Positions 35,715-43,866 of a DNA stretch of 64,000 nucleotides are shown piece after piece (within the stretch, counting starts at the first letter, position 1; every line of letters begins with the position of its first letter). The DNA comes from Haloarcula limicola (GTDB lineage: Archaea > Halobacteriota > Halobacteria > Halobacteriales > Haloarculaceae). The stretch is taken from assembly GCF_010119205.1 (NCBI RefSeq), contig NZ_WRXM01000003.1:186001-250000 (forward strand), read 5' to 3'. The position numbers and the translations under genes are program-made. The notes under the pieces were generated by a model. That model saw only the letters and a program-made list of their open reading frames with translations, searched no databases and had not been told where the DNA came from.

Positions 35715-36661
35715 GAGCCGAACTCCACGTTTGCGATCTTGACGAAGCTCATAGCGAGGATCAGCACGACCACGAGCAGCGAGACGGCCATCGCCGAGGC
35801 TTCGCCGAAGTTACTGAACCGGAACGCGGTCCGGTACATCTGCATGCTGATCACGTTCGTCGCGCTCCCGGGACCGCCGCGGGTCAGGACGAACACCTTC
35901 GCGAACACCCGCAGCGCGTCCACGAGGCGGATGATCAGGACCAGCACGATGAGCGATTTGAGGTACGGCAGCGTGATGTGGAGGAAACGCTGCCAGCGCG
36001 AGGCCCCGTCCATGACGGCCGCCTCGCTGATGTTGTCCGGGACCGACTGCAGGCCGGCGAACAACACGAGGACGACCAGCGGCGTCCACTGCCAGATGTC
36101 GGTCAGGATGACCGAGTACAGCGCCACGCTCGTCTCGCTGACCCAACCGACGTTGGCACCGCCGGTCAGCGGGGCGACGATGTAGTCGAGCAGGCCGTTG
36201 GGCGCGTACAGCAGCCGCCAGATGAGTCCGATGACCGTCGGCGAGAGGATCATCGGGATGAGGATGAGCGTCTGCCAGAGCCCGCGGAGCTTGATCTTCT
36301 TGTTCAACAGCAGGGCGATGCCGAAGCCCAGCAGGAACTCGATGCCCACGGCGATGCCGACAAACTGGGCGGTGACGACCAGTGAGTTGATGAACGCCTC
36401 GTTGCTCAACAGGTCGACGTAGTTCTGTGCGCCGACGAACGTCGTCCCCGTCGGCAGGAACTGCATCGTCGACATCTGCAGCGCGCGCACCAGCGGGTAG
36501 AACGTCAGCGCGAACAGGATGAGGACCGCCGGCAGCGTCATCAACCACTTCAGGTGGTCGTCGACCCACAACAGGGTCTTCTCTCGCGTCGACTGCTCGG
36601 TTTCGAGGTGACTGACGTCGGTCGTCGTGAATTCGCGGTCCGCCTCCGTCTCAGTGGCCAT
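35711..36661 (-). CDS. Sugar ABC transporter permease (MalF type), second system
   Basis: Permease of 316 aa with about six membrane helices and the EAA loop ISEAAVMDGASRWQRFLH followed by PYLKSL. The N-terminal 35 residues are charged and cytoplasmic. It lies 94 bases after the binding-protein gene and overlaps the MalG-type gene. Confidence 0.92.
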   Translation of the reverse strand: MATETEADREFTTTDVSHLETEQSTREKTLLWVDDHLKWLMTLPAVLILFALTFYPLVRALQMSTMQFLPTGTTFVGAQNYVDLLSNEAFINSLVVTAQFVGIAVGIEFLLGFGIALLLNKKIKLRGLWQTLILIPMILSPTVIGLIWRLLYAPNGLLDYIVAPLTGGANVGWVSETSVALYSVILTDIWQWTPLVVLVLFAGLQSVPDNISEAAVMDGASRWQRFLHITLPYLKSLIVLVLIIRLVDALRVFAKVFVLTRGGPGSATNVISMQMYRTAFRFSNFGEASAMAVSLLVVVLILAMSFVKIANVEFGS

Positions 36662-36755
36662 CGACGTCGGGCCTCCGTTCTATAGCGTGAGCGCGGCTCG
36701 GTACCGGTGCCGCTGGTCGCCGTGATCGACGGGTGCGTCTTCGGGTCATATCGAG

Positions 36756-38180
36756 TTACTCGTAGTAGCCGGCGTTGCTGAGCGTCGATTCGATCTGGTT
36801 CTTCGCCTTACTGGTCATCTCACTGGGCGAGAGGTCGCCGGCCAGGCAGGAGTTGAGCAGTTGGCCGTGGCTGACGCCGAACTCGGAGTAGAGCGGCGTC
36901 CGGGGTCGCCACTGCGCGTTCTGTAGGCTCTCGTAGAGCGCCGGGAACCACGTCTGTGCGTCCATGTGGTTCTCGAAGGTGTCGTGACGGAACGGGACGC
37001 CACCCAACTCGACGTACTTCGACTGGGCCTCCGCGGAGATCGCCGACTGGATGACCTCGCCGGCGGCCTTCTTTTTCGAGTCGGAGACGAAACTGTTGAT
37101 CCCCATGATCCAGTTCCCCTGCGTCGGTGCCTGTCGCTTCGCACCGGTGTGCCCTTTCGGAATGGGGATGAACTCCAGGTTGTCGGCCTCCTTGGACTTC
37201 TCGGGGTCGAGCAGCAGCGACGCGGCCGAGGGCCACGCCGGGGCCTGCGCGGCCGACCCGCTTCCGAGCCCGTTGAGCACGGCGTCGCTGTTGAACGAGG
37301 TGACGCCGTCGGGACTGATCTCCCGCAGTTGTCTGGCCCAGAACTCGACGGCGGCCGTCCCGGACTCGCCGGCCCAGTTGTACCGCCAGTCCTTGTTGAA
37401 CATGTCCCCCCCGATGGCGTTCCCCAGCGAGAAGAAGTTCGCCATCGCGGGGTTACCGCGCTTCCCCCGGATGATGTACCCGTTCGCGCCGTCGACCTGC
37501 TCCGTGATCTTCTTGCCGGCGCTGAGGACGTCGTCCCACGTCTCCGGAGCGTCGGCACCGACCTGGTCGTAGTAGCCCTTGTTGTAGGCGTAGAGCTGCG
37601 TGTTGCCGACGATGACCTGCCCCTTGACGGTCGACTCCTTGCCCTGGGCCGACGGGACCTTCGGCGCGCCCGGCGTCGGCCATTGAGCGATTTTCTCGAC
37701 CTGGTCGATGAGCGCGTCCGACGGGAGTTCGCCGGGGAGCCAGTCCAGCAGCGGGTCCATGTTTGCCGCGAACTGCGGGAACCACGGGTCGTCCATGAAC
37801 ATGATGTCGTACGCGTCGCTCTGAGCCGAGAGGATACTGCTTGTCTTCTCGAAGAGGTTGGCGTACGGGAACAGCTGGACGCTGACGTCGATTCCGGTGT
37901 CGTCGCTCACGTACTCGTCCATGAGCCGCTTGAACAGCCGCCCGGACCCCTCGACCGCCGCCACCGAGAGCTCGCTCGCCGCTTGGTTCGTCCCGCTGCC
38001 GGTCGACCCGCCGCCCCCGTCGCCGCCGTCACCACCGTCGCCGCCACCGCCGCCGCAACCGGCGAGTGCGACCGCCGACGCCACGCCGGTACTGGCGATG
38101 AAGCGACGCCGACTCAGCGTCGACCGACTCTTTTCTCTGGCCGAATCACTATCTACACTTGGCTGGCTCTCAGACGCCAT
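36756..38180 (-). CDS. Sugar ABC transporter substrate-binding lipoprotein, second system
   Basis: Extracellular solute-binding protein family 1 member of 474 aa. It is a Tat lipoprotein: LSRRRFIAS (residues 22-30) and lipobox ALAGC with Cys42, followed by a glycine/aspartate linker built of GGD-type repeats. ATG 38180 is used; the frame is open to 38294 but the TATA box lies between. First gene of the second importer. It is not closely similar to the other two binding proteins in this window, so it probably carries a different sugar, perhaps the substrate of the second island. Confidence 0.92.
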   Translation of the reverse strand: MASESQPSVDSDSAREKSRSTLSRRRFIASTGVASAVALAGCGGGGGDGGDGGDGGGGSTGSGTNQAASELSVAAVEGSGRLFKRLMDEYVSDDTGIDVSVQLFPYANLFEKTSSILSAQSDAYDIMFMDDPWFPQFAANMDPLLDWLPGELPSDALIDQVEKIAQWPTPGAPKVPSAQGKESTVKGQVIVGNTQLYAYNKGYYDQVGADAPETWDDVLSAGKKITEQVDGANGYIIRGKRGNPAMANFFSLGNAIGGDMFNKDWRYNWAGESGTAAVEFWARQLREISPDGVTSFNSDAVLNGLGSGSAAQAPAWPSAASLLLDPEKSKEADNLEFIPIPKGHTGAKRQAPTQGNWIMGINSFVSDSKKKAAGEVIQSAISAEAQSKYVELGGVPFRHDTFENHMDAQTWFPALYESLQNAQWRPRTPLYSEFGVSHGQLLNSCLAGDLSPSEMTSKAKNQIESTLSNAGYYE

Positions 38181-38202
38181 ACGCCGACTGTTGTTTTCCT
38201 CT

Positions 38203-38214
38203 GTTATAAAATAT
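38203..38214 (-). promoter_or_regulatory. TATA box of the second sugar ABC operon
   Basis: Minus-strand atattttataac is centred 29 bases before ATG 38180 and decides the start. Confidence 0.6.
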
Positions 38215-38350
38215 GTGGTTAACTCGGAGACATGTCGTCGTTCGGCGGCTCTCTGGACACTGGTCGCACGCGACTGGCCTTCACTCGGAAGCACTCGGTT
38301 CGGACACGGGGCCGGCTCGAGAACGACACCGTACCGACAGCGATCCGGCC

Positions 38351-38364
38351 CGTATATTTTTATG
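38351..38364 (+). promoter_or_regulatory. TATA-like element upstream of the aldolase gene
   Basis: The sequence cgtatatttttatgg would place transcription start near 38385, leaving a leader of about 70 bases before ATG 38456, which is unusual here. Confidence 0.4.
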
Positions 38365-38392
38365 GCTTCGAATGAATCGTTCGTTGTAGAGA

Positions 38393-38405
38393 GGCAGTCA
38401 CTGCC
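38393..38405. promoter_or_regulatory. Inverted repeat GGCAGT-C-ACTGCC, candidate operator
   Basis: Perfect 6+1+6 dyad located about 8-20 bases after the predicted transcription start of the aldolase gene. It would suit a repressor site or a small RNA hairpin. The regulator is unknown; the IclR protein at 48157 is one candidate. Confidence 0.3.
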
Positions 38406-38455
38406 AGACCTGCTCTCACGCGGGTGACTGGCGGGACTGGCCCCACGCGATAACT

Positions 38456-39247
38456 ATGACACATATCAAGGACGCGATCGAGGGCCGCGATTACCCCTTC
38501 GGCACGTGGACCTCCATCGGACACCCGGCGGTCGCAGAAGGACTGGCACAGCTCGACCTCGACTTCCTCCTGGTCGACATGGAACACACGACGATGTCCC
38601 TCGAAACCGTCGAGAGCATGGCCCGCGCGGTCGACGCCGCGGAGAGCGAGACGAACGCGGTCGTGCGGGTCCCGTGGAACGATCCGGTTCGACTGAAGCG
38701 GGTCATCGACATCGGCATCGCCGGTGTCATGGTCCCAATGATCGACGACGCGGAGGAGGCCCGCGAACTCGTCCGGTCGCTGCGCTATCCACCGGACGGC
38801 ATCCGCGGTATCGCCGGGAGCCGCGCGACCGGGTACGGCCGGAACTTCCAGGAGTACGTCGACAACGCCAACGGCTCCATCCTGACCATCGCCCAGATAG
38901 AGACCGAGGCGGGTCTCGAAAACGCCGAGGAGATCGCTCGCGTCGACGGCATCGACGCGCTGTTCGTCGGCCCGGCGGACCTCTCGGCCGCCCTCGGACT
39001 GTTCGCCGAGTGGGACACCGACGAGTTCGCCGACGCCGTCGAGTCGGTGATAGAAGCCGGAAACGACGCCGGGACGCCGGTGGGAACGCTGACCGTCGAC
39101 ACGGACGTCATCGAATCGCGGATCGAACAGGGCTTCGACTTCCTCATCGCGGGCAAGGACATCTCGCTGCTGATGGACAGCGTCGAGAGCGCGCGGTCGG
39201 ACTACGAGGCCGCCCTCGAAGCGGCGATTCCCGCGTCCTCGGACTGA
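38456..39247 (+). CDS. HpcH/HpaI family aldolase (class II, acid-sugar type)
   Basis: Metal-dependent pyruvate aldolase of 263 aa. The family blocks are present: LVDMEHTTMS, VRVPWNDP, GVMVPMID, AQIETEAGLEN (Glu ligand) and FVGPADLSAALG (Asp ligand). Members cleave 2-keto-3-deoxy acids such as 2-keto-3-deoxyrhamnonate or 4-hydroxy-2-oxoheptanedioate to pyruvate plus an aldehyde. With the enolase-type dehydratase and sugar dehydrogenases nearby, cleavage of an unphosphorylated 2-keto-3-deoxy sugar acid is likely. The citrate lyase beta-like branch is excluded by length and motifs. Divergent from the ABC operon. Confidence 0.87.
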   Translation: MTHIKDAIEGRDYPFGTWTSIGHPAVAEGLAQLDLDFLLVDMEHTTMSLETVESMARAVDAAESETNAVVRVPWNDPVRLKRVIDIGIAGVMVPMIDDAEEARELVRSLRYPPDGIRGIAGSRATGYGRNFQEYVDNANGSILTIAQIETEAGLENAEEIARVDGIDALFVGPADLSAALGLFAEWDTDEFADAVESVIEAGNDAGTPVGTLTVDTDVIESRIEQGFDFLIAGKDISLLMDSVESARSDYEAALEAAIPASSD

Positions 39248-39310
39248 CTCTTCTGTCTCCGTTCGGTCGCCGTCCGCGACTCTGTGAGGCCGCGTTTCGG
39301 ACTGCAATCG

Positions 39311-40366
39311 CTACTCGAAGGTGACGACCGTCTTCATCGTCGACTCGTCGTCTGCAAAAGCCGCTTCAACTTCTCCCGGAACGAAAACGCCGGTTATCAG
39401 GCCGTCGAGCGCCTCCGTATCCGTCTCGGCAAGCCACTCGCTCGCGGCCTCGAAGTGACTCGCTCGGGAGTTCACGACGCCGAGGAGAGCCTTGTTCTCC
39501 ACGACGAGACCCGCGTGGAACTCGCCGAGGTCGATCTCCGCGTCCGCCGACCCGGGAATCCCCTGGAGCGTCGCGACGCCGTTCGAAGCCAGCGCCCGAA
39601 CCACTTCCACGGAGTGGTTCGGATAGCCGGTCGCTTCGAAGGCGAAATCCACCGGCTCGTACGTCTCGGGTATCGCCTCCGGCGATGTCGCTCTCGAATC
39701 GACGTACGTCCCGCCGACGGACTCGACGAAGTCGATCGTCGGGTCCGGCCGGTCCCGCCGGCCGAGGCAGTACGTCCGCTCGAACGCAGGTCGGTCGGCG
39801 AGGCGAGCGAGCGCCAACAACCCCAGATTGCCGTTCCCGAGCACGAGCGCGGTCGAGGGCGACCACTCGAACGCGGACCGCGCCGCAAACGCCTGTTCGA
39901 GGGACTTCTCGACGAGACTGGCCGGCTCGACGAAGAAGCCGTAGTCGGCGACCGACTCGGGGACGACGACGAGATGCTCCGGTCGACTCGTGAAGAACTC
40001 GGCCATGTAGCCGTGCGCGCCGAATATCCCGCGCTCGACGAACGTGTCGGGTTCTGCCATGTCGAGTTCGGCGGAGGAGCCGTCGGCGTCGTCGGTCGGT
40101 CGGCGCACCAGCGGGACGACGAAGTCGCCGCGTTCGAGGGCCGTCCCGTTCGGCTCTTCGACGACGCCGACCGCCTCGTGGCCGAGGACGAGGTGGTCTT
40201 CGCCCTCGGGGAACTCGCCGATCTCGCCGTCGACGATTCGCCTGTCGGAGCCGTCGATACCGACCGAGAGCGTCCGCACGAGAACTTCGCCGTCCATCGG
40301 TTCCGGTCGGGACTTCTCGACGAGTCGGAGCTCCCTCTCGCCTCGCGTGAGTGCTACGGCCTGCAT
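39311..40366 (-). CDS. gdh: Glucose 1-dehydrogenase, haloarchaeal zinc MDR type
   Basis: Zinc-dependent NAD(P)+ glucose dehydrogenase of 351 aa, very like the Haloferax-type enzyme. The catalytic zinc ligands are recognisable: D38 in VGIDGSD (replacing the usual Cys), H-E in LGHEAVG (about 63-64) and E in EPASLVEK (about 149). The nucleotide-binding GNGNLGLLAL and NADP-pocket CLGRRDRPDPTID are also typical. It oxidises glucose and related aldoses to lactones, feeding aldonate dehydratases. Its own TATA-like element lies upstream. Convergent with the aldolase gene. Confidence 0.9.
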   Translation of the reverse strand: MQAVALTRGERELRLVEKSRPEPMDGEVLVRTLSVGIDGSDRRIVDGEIGEFPEGEDHLVLGHEAVGVVEEPNGTALERGDFVVPLVRRPTDDADGSSAELDMAEPDTFVERGIFGAHGYMAEFFTSRPEHLVVVPESVADYGFFVEPASLVEKSLEQAFAARSAFEWSPSTALVLGNGNLGLLALARLADRPAFERTYCLGRRDRPDPTIDFVESVGGTYVDSRATSPEAIPETYEPVDFAFEATGYPNHSVEVVRALASNGVATLQGIPGSADAEIDLGEFHAGLVVENKALLGVVNSRASHFEAASEWLAETDTEALDGLITGVFVPGEVEAAFADDESTMKTVVTFE

Positions 40367-40390
40367 GGATACAGGCGTAGCGTCTCAACG

Positions 40391-40401
40391 GCGGCATATA
40401 G
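40391..40401 (-). promoter_or_regulatory. TATA-like element of gdh
   Basis: Minus-strand aactatatgcc is centred about 31 bases before ATG 40366. Confidence 0.45.
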
Positions 40402-40535
40402 TTCCTCGGTGGCCGTCGGCTCCGCCGTGGACGGCCTGCTACTCGGAACGTGTCGTCGTCACGCGAAGCCGCGAACGACGCGAAAAATCCGAACCGCACC
40501 GAAAGGGTAGCTGGGGCCGCAACCGCGGAAGGATT

Positions 40536-42038
40536 TCAGTTGCTGTACCAGCGCTGGATCTCGATCGTCTTGTCGGTGTAGAAGTTCACGGCGTCCTCGC
40601 CCTGCGCGTGAAGGTCGCCGAAGAACGACCCCTTCCGACCGCCGAAGTGGAAGAAGCCCATCGGCGCGCAGACGCCGACGTTGATGCCGATGTTGCCCGC
40701 GTCCACCTCGTACCGGTACTTGCGTGCCTCTGCGCCGTTCTCGGTGTACAGCGAGGAGGCGTTGCCGTACTCCGTGCTGTTGACCATCTCGATGGCCTCG
40801 TCCAAGTCGTCGGCCTTCGTCAGGGCCATCACCGGGCCGAAGATCTCGGTCTGGGTGATGTCCATGTCCGTCGTGACGTTTTCCAGCAGCGTCGGTCCGA
40901 GGAAGTTTCCGTCGGGGTAGTCCGGGTGTTCGAAGTCCCGGCCGTCGACGACGAGGTCCGCACCTTCGTCGACCGCGTCCTCGATCATCTCGACGACGCG
41001 GTCGGCCGATTCGCCCGTGATGAGCGGGCCGACGTCGGTGTCCTCGTCGAGACCGTTACCCACCGTCAAGTCGTCGACGTCGTCGAGAACCTCCTCGCGC
41101 AGTTCGTCGTAGGCGTCGCCGATGCCGACGACGACGTCGTTGGCGAGACAGCGCTGGCCGGCGTTGCCGTAGACGGAGCCGACGATATTCGGAACCGACT
41201 GTTCGATTTCGGCGTCCTCGGAGACGACGGCGTAGTTCTTCGCGCCGCCCTGCGCCTGGACGCGCTTGCCGTGTTCGGCGGCCGTCTCGTAGATGTGCTG
41301 GGCGACCGGCGTCGAGCCGACGAAGGAGACGCCGGCGATGTCGTCGTGTTCCAGCAGGGCGTTGACCGTGTCGGCGCTCCCGTTGACGAGGTTGACGACG
41401 CCGTCGGGGAAGTCCACGGCGTCGACGGCCTCGAAGATGAGTTGGGAACTCAGCGGTACCTTCTCGCTGGGTTTGAGGATGAACGTGTTACCCGTGGCGA
41501 CGGCGTAGGGGAGGAACCAGAGCGGGATCATCGCCGGGAAGTTGAACGGCGTGATGGCCGTGAACACGCCCAGCGGCTGACGGACGGCGTGTTCGTCCAT
41601 GTTCGTGCCGATGCCCTCGACGTTGCCGCTGCCCTCGCGGAGCATGTTCGGAATGCCCGCGGCGACCTCGACGTTCTCGATGCCGCGGCGGATCTCGCCG
41701 CGGCCCTCGGCGAGCGTCTTGCCGTGTTCGCGCGTGAGCGCCTGTGCGATGTCCTCCTGACGGTCTTCGAGCTCCCCCTTGAGGTCGAAGAGGTACTGGA
41801 CGCGGTCGACCGGCGAGGTCGCCCGCCAGTCTTCGAAGGCGTCGTCGGCCGTCTGGACCGCCTCGTCGACCGTCTCCGCGGTGGAGTACGGCACCTCGGC
41901 CAGTGTCTCGCCCGTCGCCGGGTTGACGAGCGGCTGACCGTCGTCGCTCTCGACGGATCGCCACTCGCCGCCGACGTAGTTCTGCACGGTGTCGGGTACG
42001 GCAGCCGCCGCTGGCGACTGCTCTTGCTTGCTCGTCAT
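40536..42038 (-). CDS. mmsA: CoA-acylating methylmalonate-semialdehyde dehydrogenase (MmsA/IolA)
   Basis: Aldehyde dehydrogenase of 500 aa of the CoA-dependent MMSDH group. Catalytic Cys297 lies in GNAGQRCLAN, and the site of the general base is GGAKN (about 264-268) rather than ELGGK, as known for MMSDH, which transfers the acyl group to CoA. ITPFNFPAMIP and the C-terminal FFHFGGRKGSFFGD are also diagnostic. Products are propionyl-CoA from methylmalonate semialdehyde or acetyl-CoA from malonate semialdehyde; the latter is the last step of inositol catabolism (IolA). ATG 42038 is chosen; 42080 is in frame but lies before the weak TATA-like region. It sits alone among sugar genes, not with valine catabolism genes. 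Confidence 0.92.
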   Translation of the reverse strand: MTSKQEQSPAAAAVPDTVQNYVGGEWRSVESDDGQPLVNPATGETLAEVPYSTAETVDEAVQTADDAFEDWRATSPVDRVQYLFDLKGELEDRQEDIAQALTREHGKTLAEGRGEIRRGIENVEVAAGIPNMLREGSGNVEGIGTNMDEHAVRQPLGVFTAITPFNFPAMIPLWFLPYAVATGNTFILKPSEKVPLSSQLIFEAVDAVDFPDGVVNLVNGSADTVNALLEHDDIAGVSFVGSTPVAQHIYETAAEHGKRVQAQGGAKNYAVVSEDAEIEQSVPNIVGSVYGNAGQRCLANDVVVGIGDAYDELREEVLDDVDDLTVGNGLDEDTDVGPLITGESADRVVEMIEDAVDEGADLVVDGRDFEHPDYPDGNFLGPTLLENVTTDMDITQTEIFGPVMALTKADDLDEAIEMVNSTEYGNASSLYTENGAEARKYRYEVDAGNIGINVGVCAPMGFFHFGGRKGSFFGDLHAQGEDAVNFYTDKTIEIQRWYSN

Positions 42039-42126
42039 ACATGCAGACCGACTGTGTGAAGGTACATAGGTGTTACGCACAGACGACTCCGCGCCGGTAC
42101 GACCGCCTTCACCGTAGCGTCACCCA

Positions 42127-42137
42127 ACGCTTATCAG
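42127..42137 (+). promoter_or_regulatory. TATA-like element of gene 42160
   Basis: The sequence acgcttatcag is centred 28 bases before ATG 42160. Confidence 0.45.
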
Positions 42138-42159
42138 AGTCGGGTCGGAGATAGACGGT

Positions 42160-42945
42160 ATGGGACGAGTCGACTTCGACTTCGCAGGAGAGACTGTCAT
42201 CGTCACCGGCGGCAGTTCCGGCATCGGTCGGGCCATCGCGCTCGCCTTCGGCGAGGCGGGAGCGACCGTACTAAACGCGGATATCGACCCCGATCCGAAG
42301 GACGTCGACGCCGAGCGGCCGACGCACGAGGTCATCGAGGCCGACGGCGGCACGGCCGAGTACGCCGAAACCGACGTCTCGAATCCGGACGACCTCGCGG
42401 CCGTCGTCGAGGCCGCCCGCGAGTACGGCGGCGTGGACGTGATGGTGAACAACGCCGGCTGGTTCACCCGCGGCGACCTCTTCTCGGTCGATCAGGAGAC
42501 GTTCGATCGAATCCACGGCGTCAACACGAACGGCGTCTTCTTCGGCACGCAAGCGGCCGCCGCGGACATGCGAGACAGAGGCGACGGCGGCGTCATCGTC
42601 AACACGGCCTCTATCAGTTCGACGCACGCCCAACCCGACCAGATTCCCTACGACTCCACGAAGGGCGCGATACGGATGATAACGCGTGGAGCGGCGCTGG
42701 AACTGGCCGACGAGGACGTCCGGGTCAACGCCGTCGCGCCGGGTCACATCGCCACCGAGTTCGGCTCCGGTGCCGAGAAGAAAGAGGAGTCCGTCGCCGC
42801 CGACGACCTGCTGAAGCCCATCCCGCTGGACCGACCGGGCTACCCCGAAGACATCGCACCGACGGTGCTCTTTCTCGCCAGCGAACAGGCCGACTACGTC
42901 ACGGGTGAGATGGTGTACGTCGACGGCGGCTGGCAGACCTTCTGA
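42160..42945 (+). CDS. SDR family oxidoreductase (glucose/sugar 1-dehydrogenase-like)
   Basis: Classical short-chain dehydrogenase of 261 aa with TGGSSGIGRAIA cofactor motif, the NNAG strand, catalytic Ser in NTASISS, and Tyr-Lys in IPYDSTKGAI. The NADP/NAD selectivity loop contains Asp-rich NADIDPDPKD, favouring NAD. It ends YVDGGWQTF. SDR sugar dehydrogenases in haloarchaea (for rhamnose, fucose, glucose) look like this, and nearby acid-sugar enzymes support such a role. The exact sugar cannot be read from the sequence. It is followed by an aldo/keto reductase with its own promoter. Confidence 0.85.
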   Translation: MGRVDFDFAGETVIVTGGSSGIGRAIALAFGEAGATVLNADIDPDPKDVDAERPTHEVIEADGGTAEYAETDVSNPDDLAAVVEAAREYGGVDVMVNNAGWFTRGDLFSVDQETFDRIHGVNTNGVFFGTQAAAADMRDRGDGGVIVNTASISSTHAQPDQIPYDSTKGAIRMITRGAALELADEDVRVNAVAPGHIATEFGSGAEKKEESVAADDLLKPIPLDRPGYPEDIAPTVLFLASEQADYVTGEMVYVDGGWQTF

Positions 42946-42961
42946 GCGACCGACGACAACC

Positions 42962-42972
42962 ACTTTATATTC
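42962..42972 (+). promoter_or_regulatory. TATA box of gene 42993
   Basis: The sequence actttatattc is centred 26 bases before GTG 42993, supporting a leaderless GTG start. Confidence 0.55.
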
Positions 42973-42992
42973 GGGCCGAGTACGCCGCTAGC

Positions 42993-43796
42993 GTGTTCGA
43001 CACCGCCACGCGACTCGGCTTCGGGACGTACAGTCTGACGGGCGACGAGGGGAGCGCCGTCGTCGAGACGGCCATCGACACGGGCTACCGGCACGTCGAT
43101 ACGGCGCGCCTCTACGAGAACGAACGCGAGGTGGGCGACGCCATCGCCGCCGCCGGTATCGACCGCGACGACCTCTTCGTCGCCACCAAGGTCGCCCATT
43201 TCGAGGAACCGGAGAAGACCCCGGAGTACGTCCGCGAGGCCGTCACCGATAGCTTCGACCGCCTCGGACTGGACCGCATCGACCTCCTCTATCACCACTG
43301 GCCGAAGAACCAGGACGAGATCGAGACGGTCCTGCCCCTACTCGCGGAGTACGTCGAGGACGGCCGCGTGGACAACCTCGGGGTCAGCAACTACACCACC
43401 GACGACCTCGATCTCGCCCGCGACCTCGTAGATGTGCCCATCGCCGCCAATCAGGTCGAGATGCACCCGCTGCTCCAGCAGACCGAGATGCGCGAGTACT
43501 TAGACGAGATGGACGCCCAACTCGTCGCGTACTCGCCGCTGGCACAGGGCGAGGTGTTCTCCGAGGGCGCGATCAATTCCGTCGCGGAGAAACACGGCGT
43601 CTCAGAGGCGGTCGTCAGCCTCGCGTGGTTGCTCTCGAAGGAGAACGTCGCGGCGATTCCCCGCTCGAGTTCCATCGAGCACCTGAAGGACAACTTCGGG
43701 GCGATAGATCTCGAACTCGACGACGAGGACGTCGAGCGCATCGACGGTATCGAGCGGACCCACCGCTGTGAAGACCCGTCGTGGATGACGTGGTAA
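42993..43796 (+). CDS. Aldo/keto reductase
   Basis: NADPH-type aldo/keto reductase of 267 aa starting at GTG. The catalytic tetrad can be seen in HVDTARLYENE (Asp, Tyr), VATKVAH (Lys) and LLYHHWP (His); signature two is NLGVSNYTTDDL. It probably reduces or oxidises an aldehyde or keto-sugar produced by the aldolase of this island, such as lactaldehyde or glyceraldehyde, but this is contextual. Gene length is normal for bacterial-type members (about 270 aa). Confidence 0.9.
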   Translation: MFDTATRLGFGTYSLTGDEGSAVVETAIDTGYRHVDTARLYENEREVGDAIAAAGIDRDDLFVATKVAHFEEPEKTPEYVREAVTDSFDRLGLDRIDLLYHHWPKNQDEIETVLPLLAEYVEDGRVDNLGVSNYTTDDLDLARDLVDVPIAANQVEMHPLLQQTEMREYLDEMDAQLVAYSPLAQGEVFSEGAINSVAEKHGVSEAVVSLAWLLSKENVAAIPRSSSIEHLKDNFGAIDLELDDEDVERIDGIERTHRCEDPSWMTW

Positions 43797-43836
43797 TCGG
43801 TCGGTCAGCGTCGGCGTAGCTCCCTGACCACCCAGA

Positions 43837-43847
43837 CTTAATATACT
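43837..43847 (+). promoter_or_regulatory. TATA box of gene 43867
   Basis: The sequence acttaatatac is centred 25 bases before ATG 43867. Confidence 0.55.
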
Positions 43848-43866
43848 GTGGCTGTTCCGTTCGGCT

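Noticed and set aside
37980-38060. C-rich tandem triplets as a DNA repeat or G-quadruplex element
   Set aside because: They encode the Gly/Asp linker of a lipoprotein, a common feature of haloarchaeal binding proteins.
40044-42059. Very long plus-strand open frame antisense to mmsA (671 codons)
   Set aside because: It mirrors the real gene: GC-rich third positions keep the antisense frame open. The minus-strand frame has all MmsA motifs.
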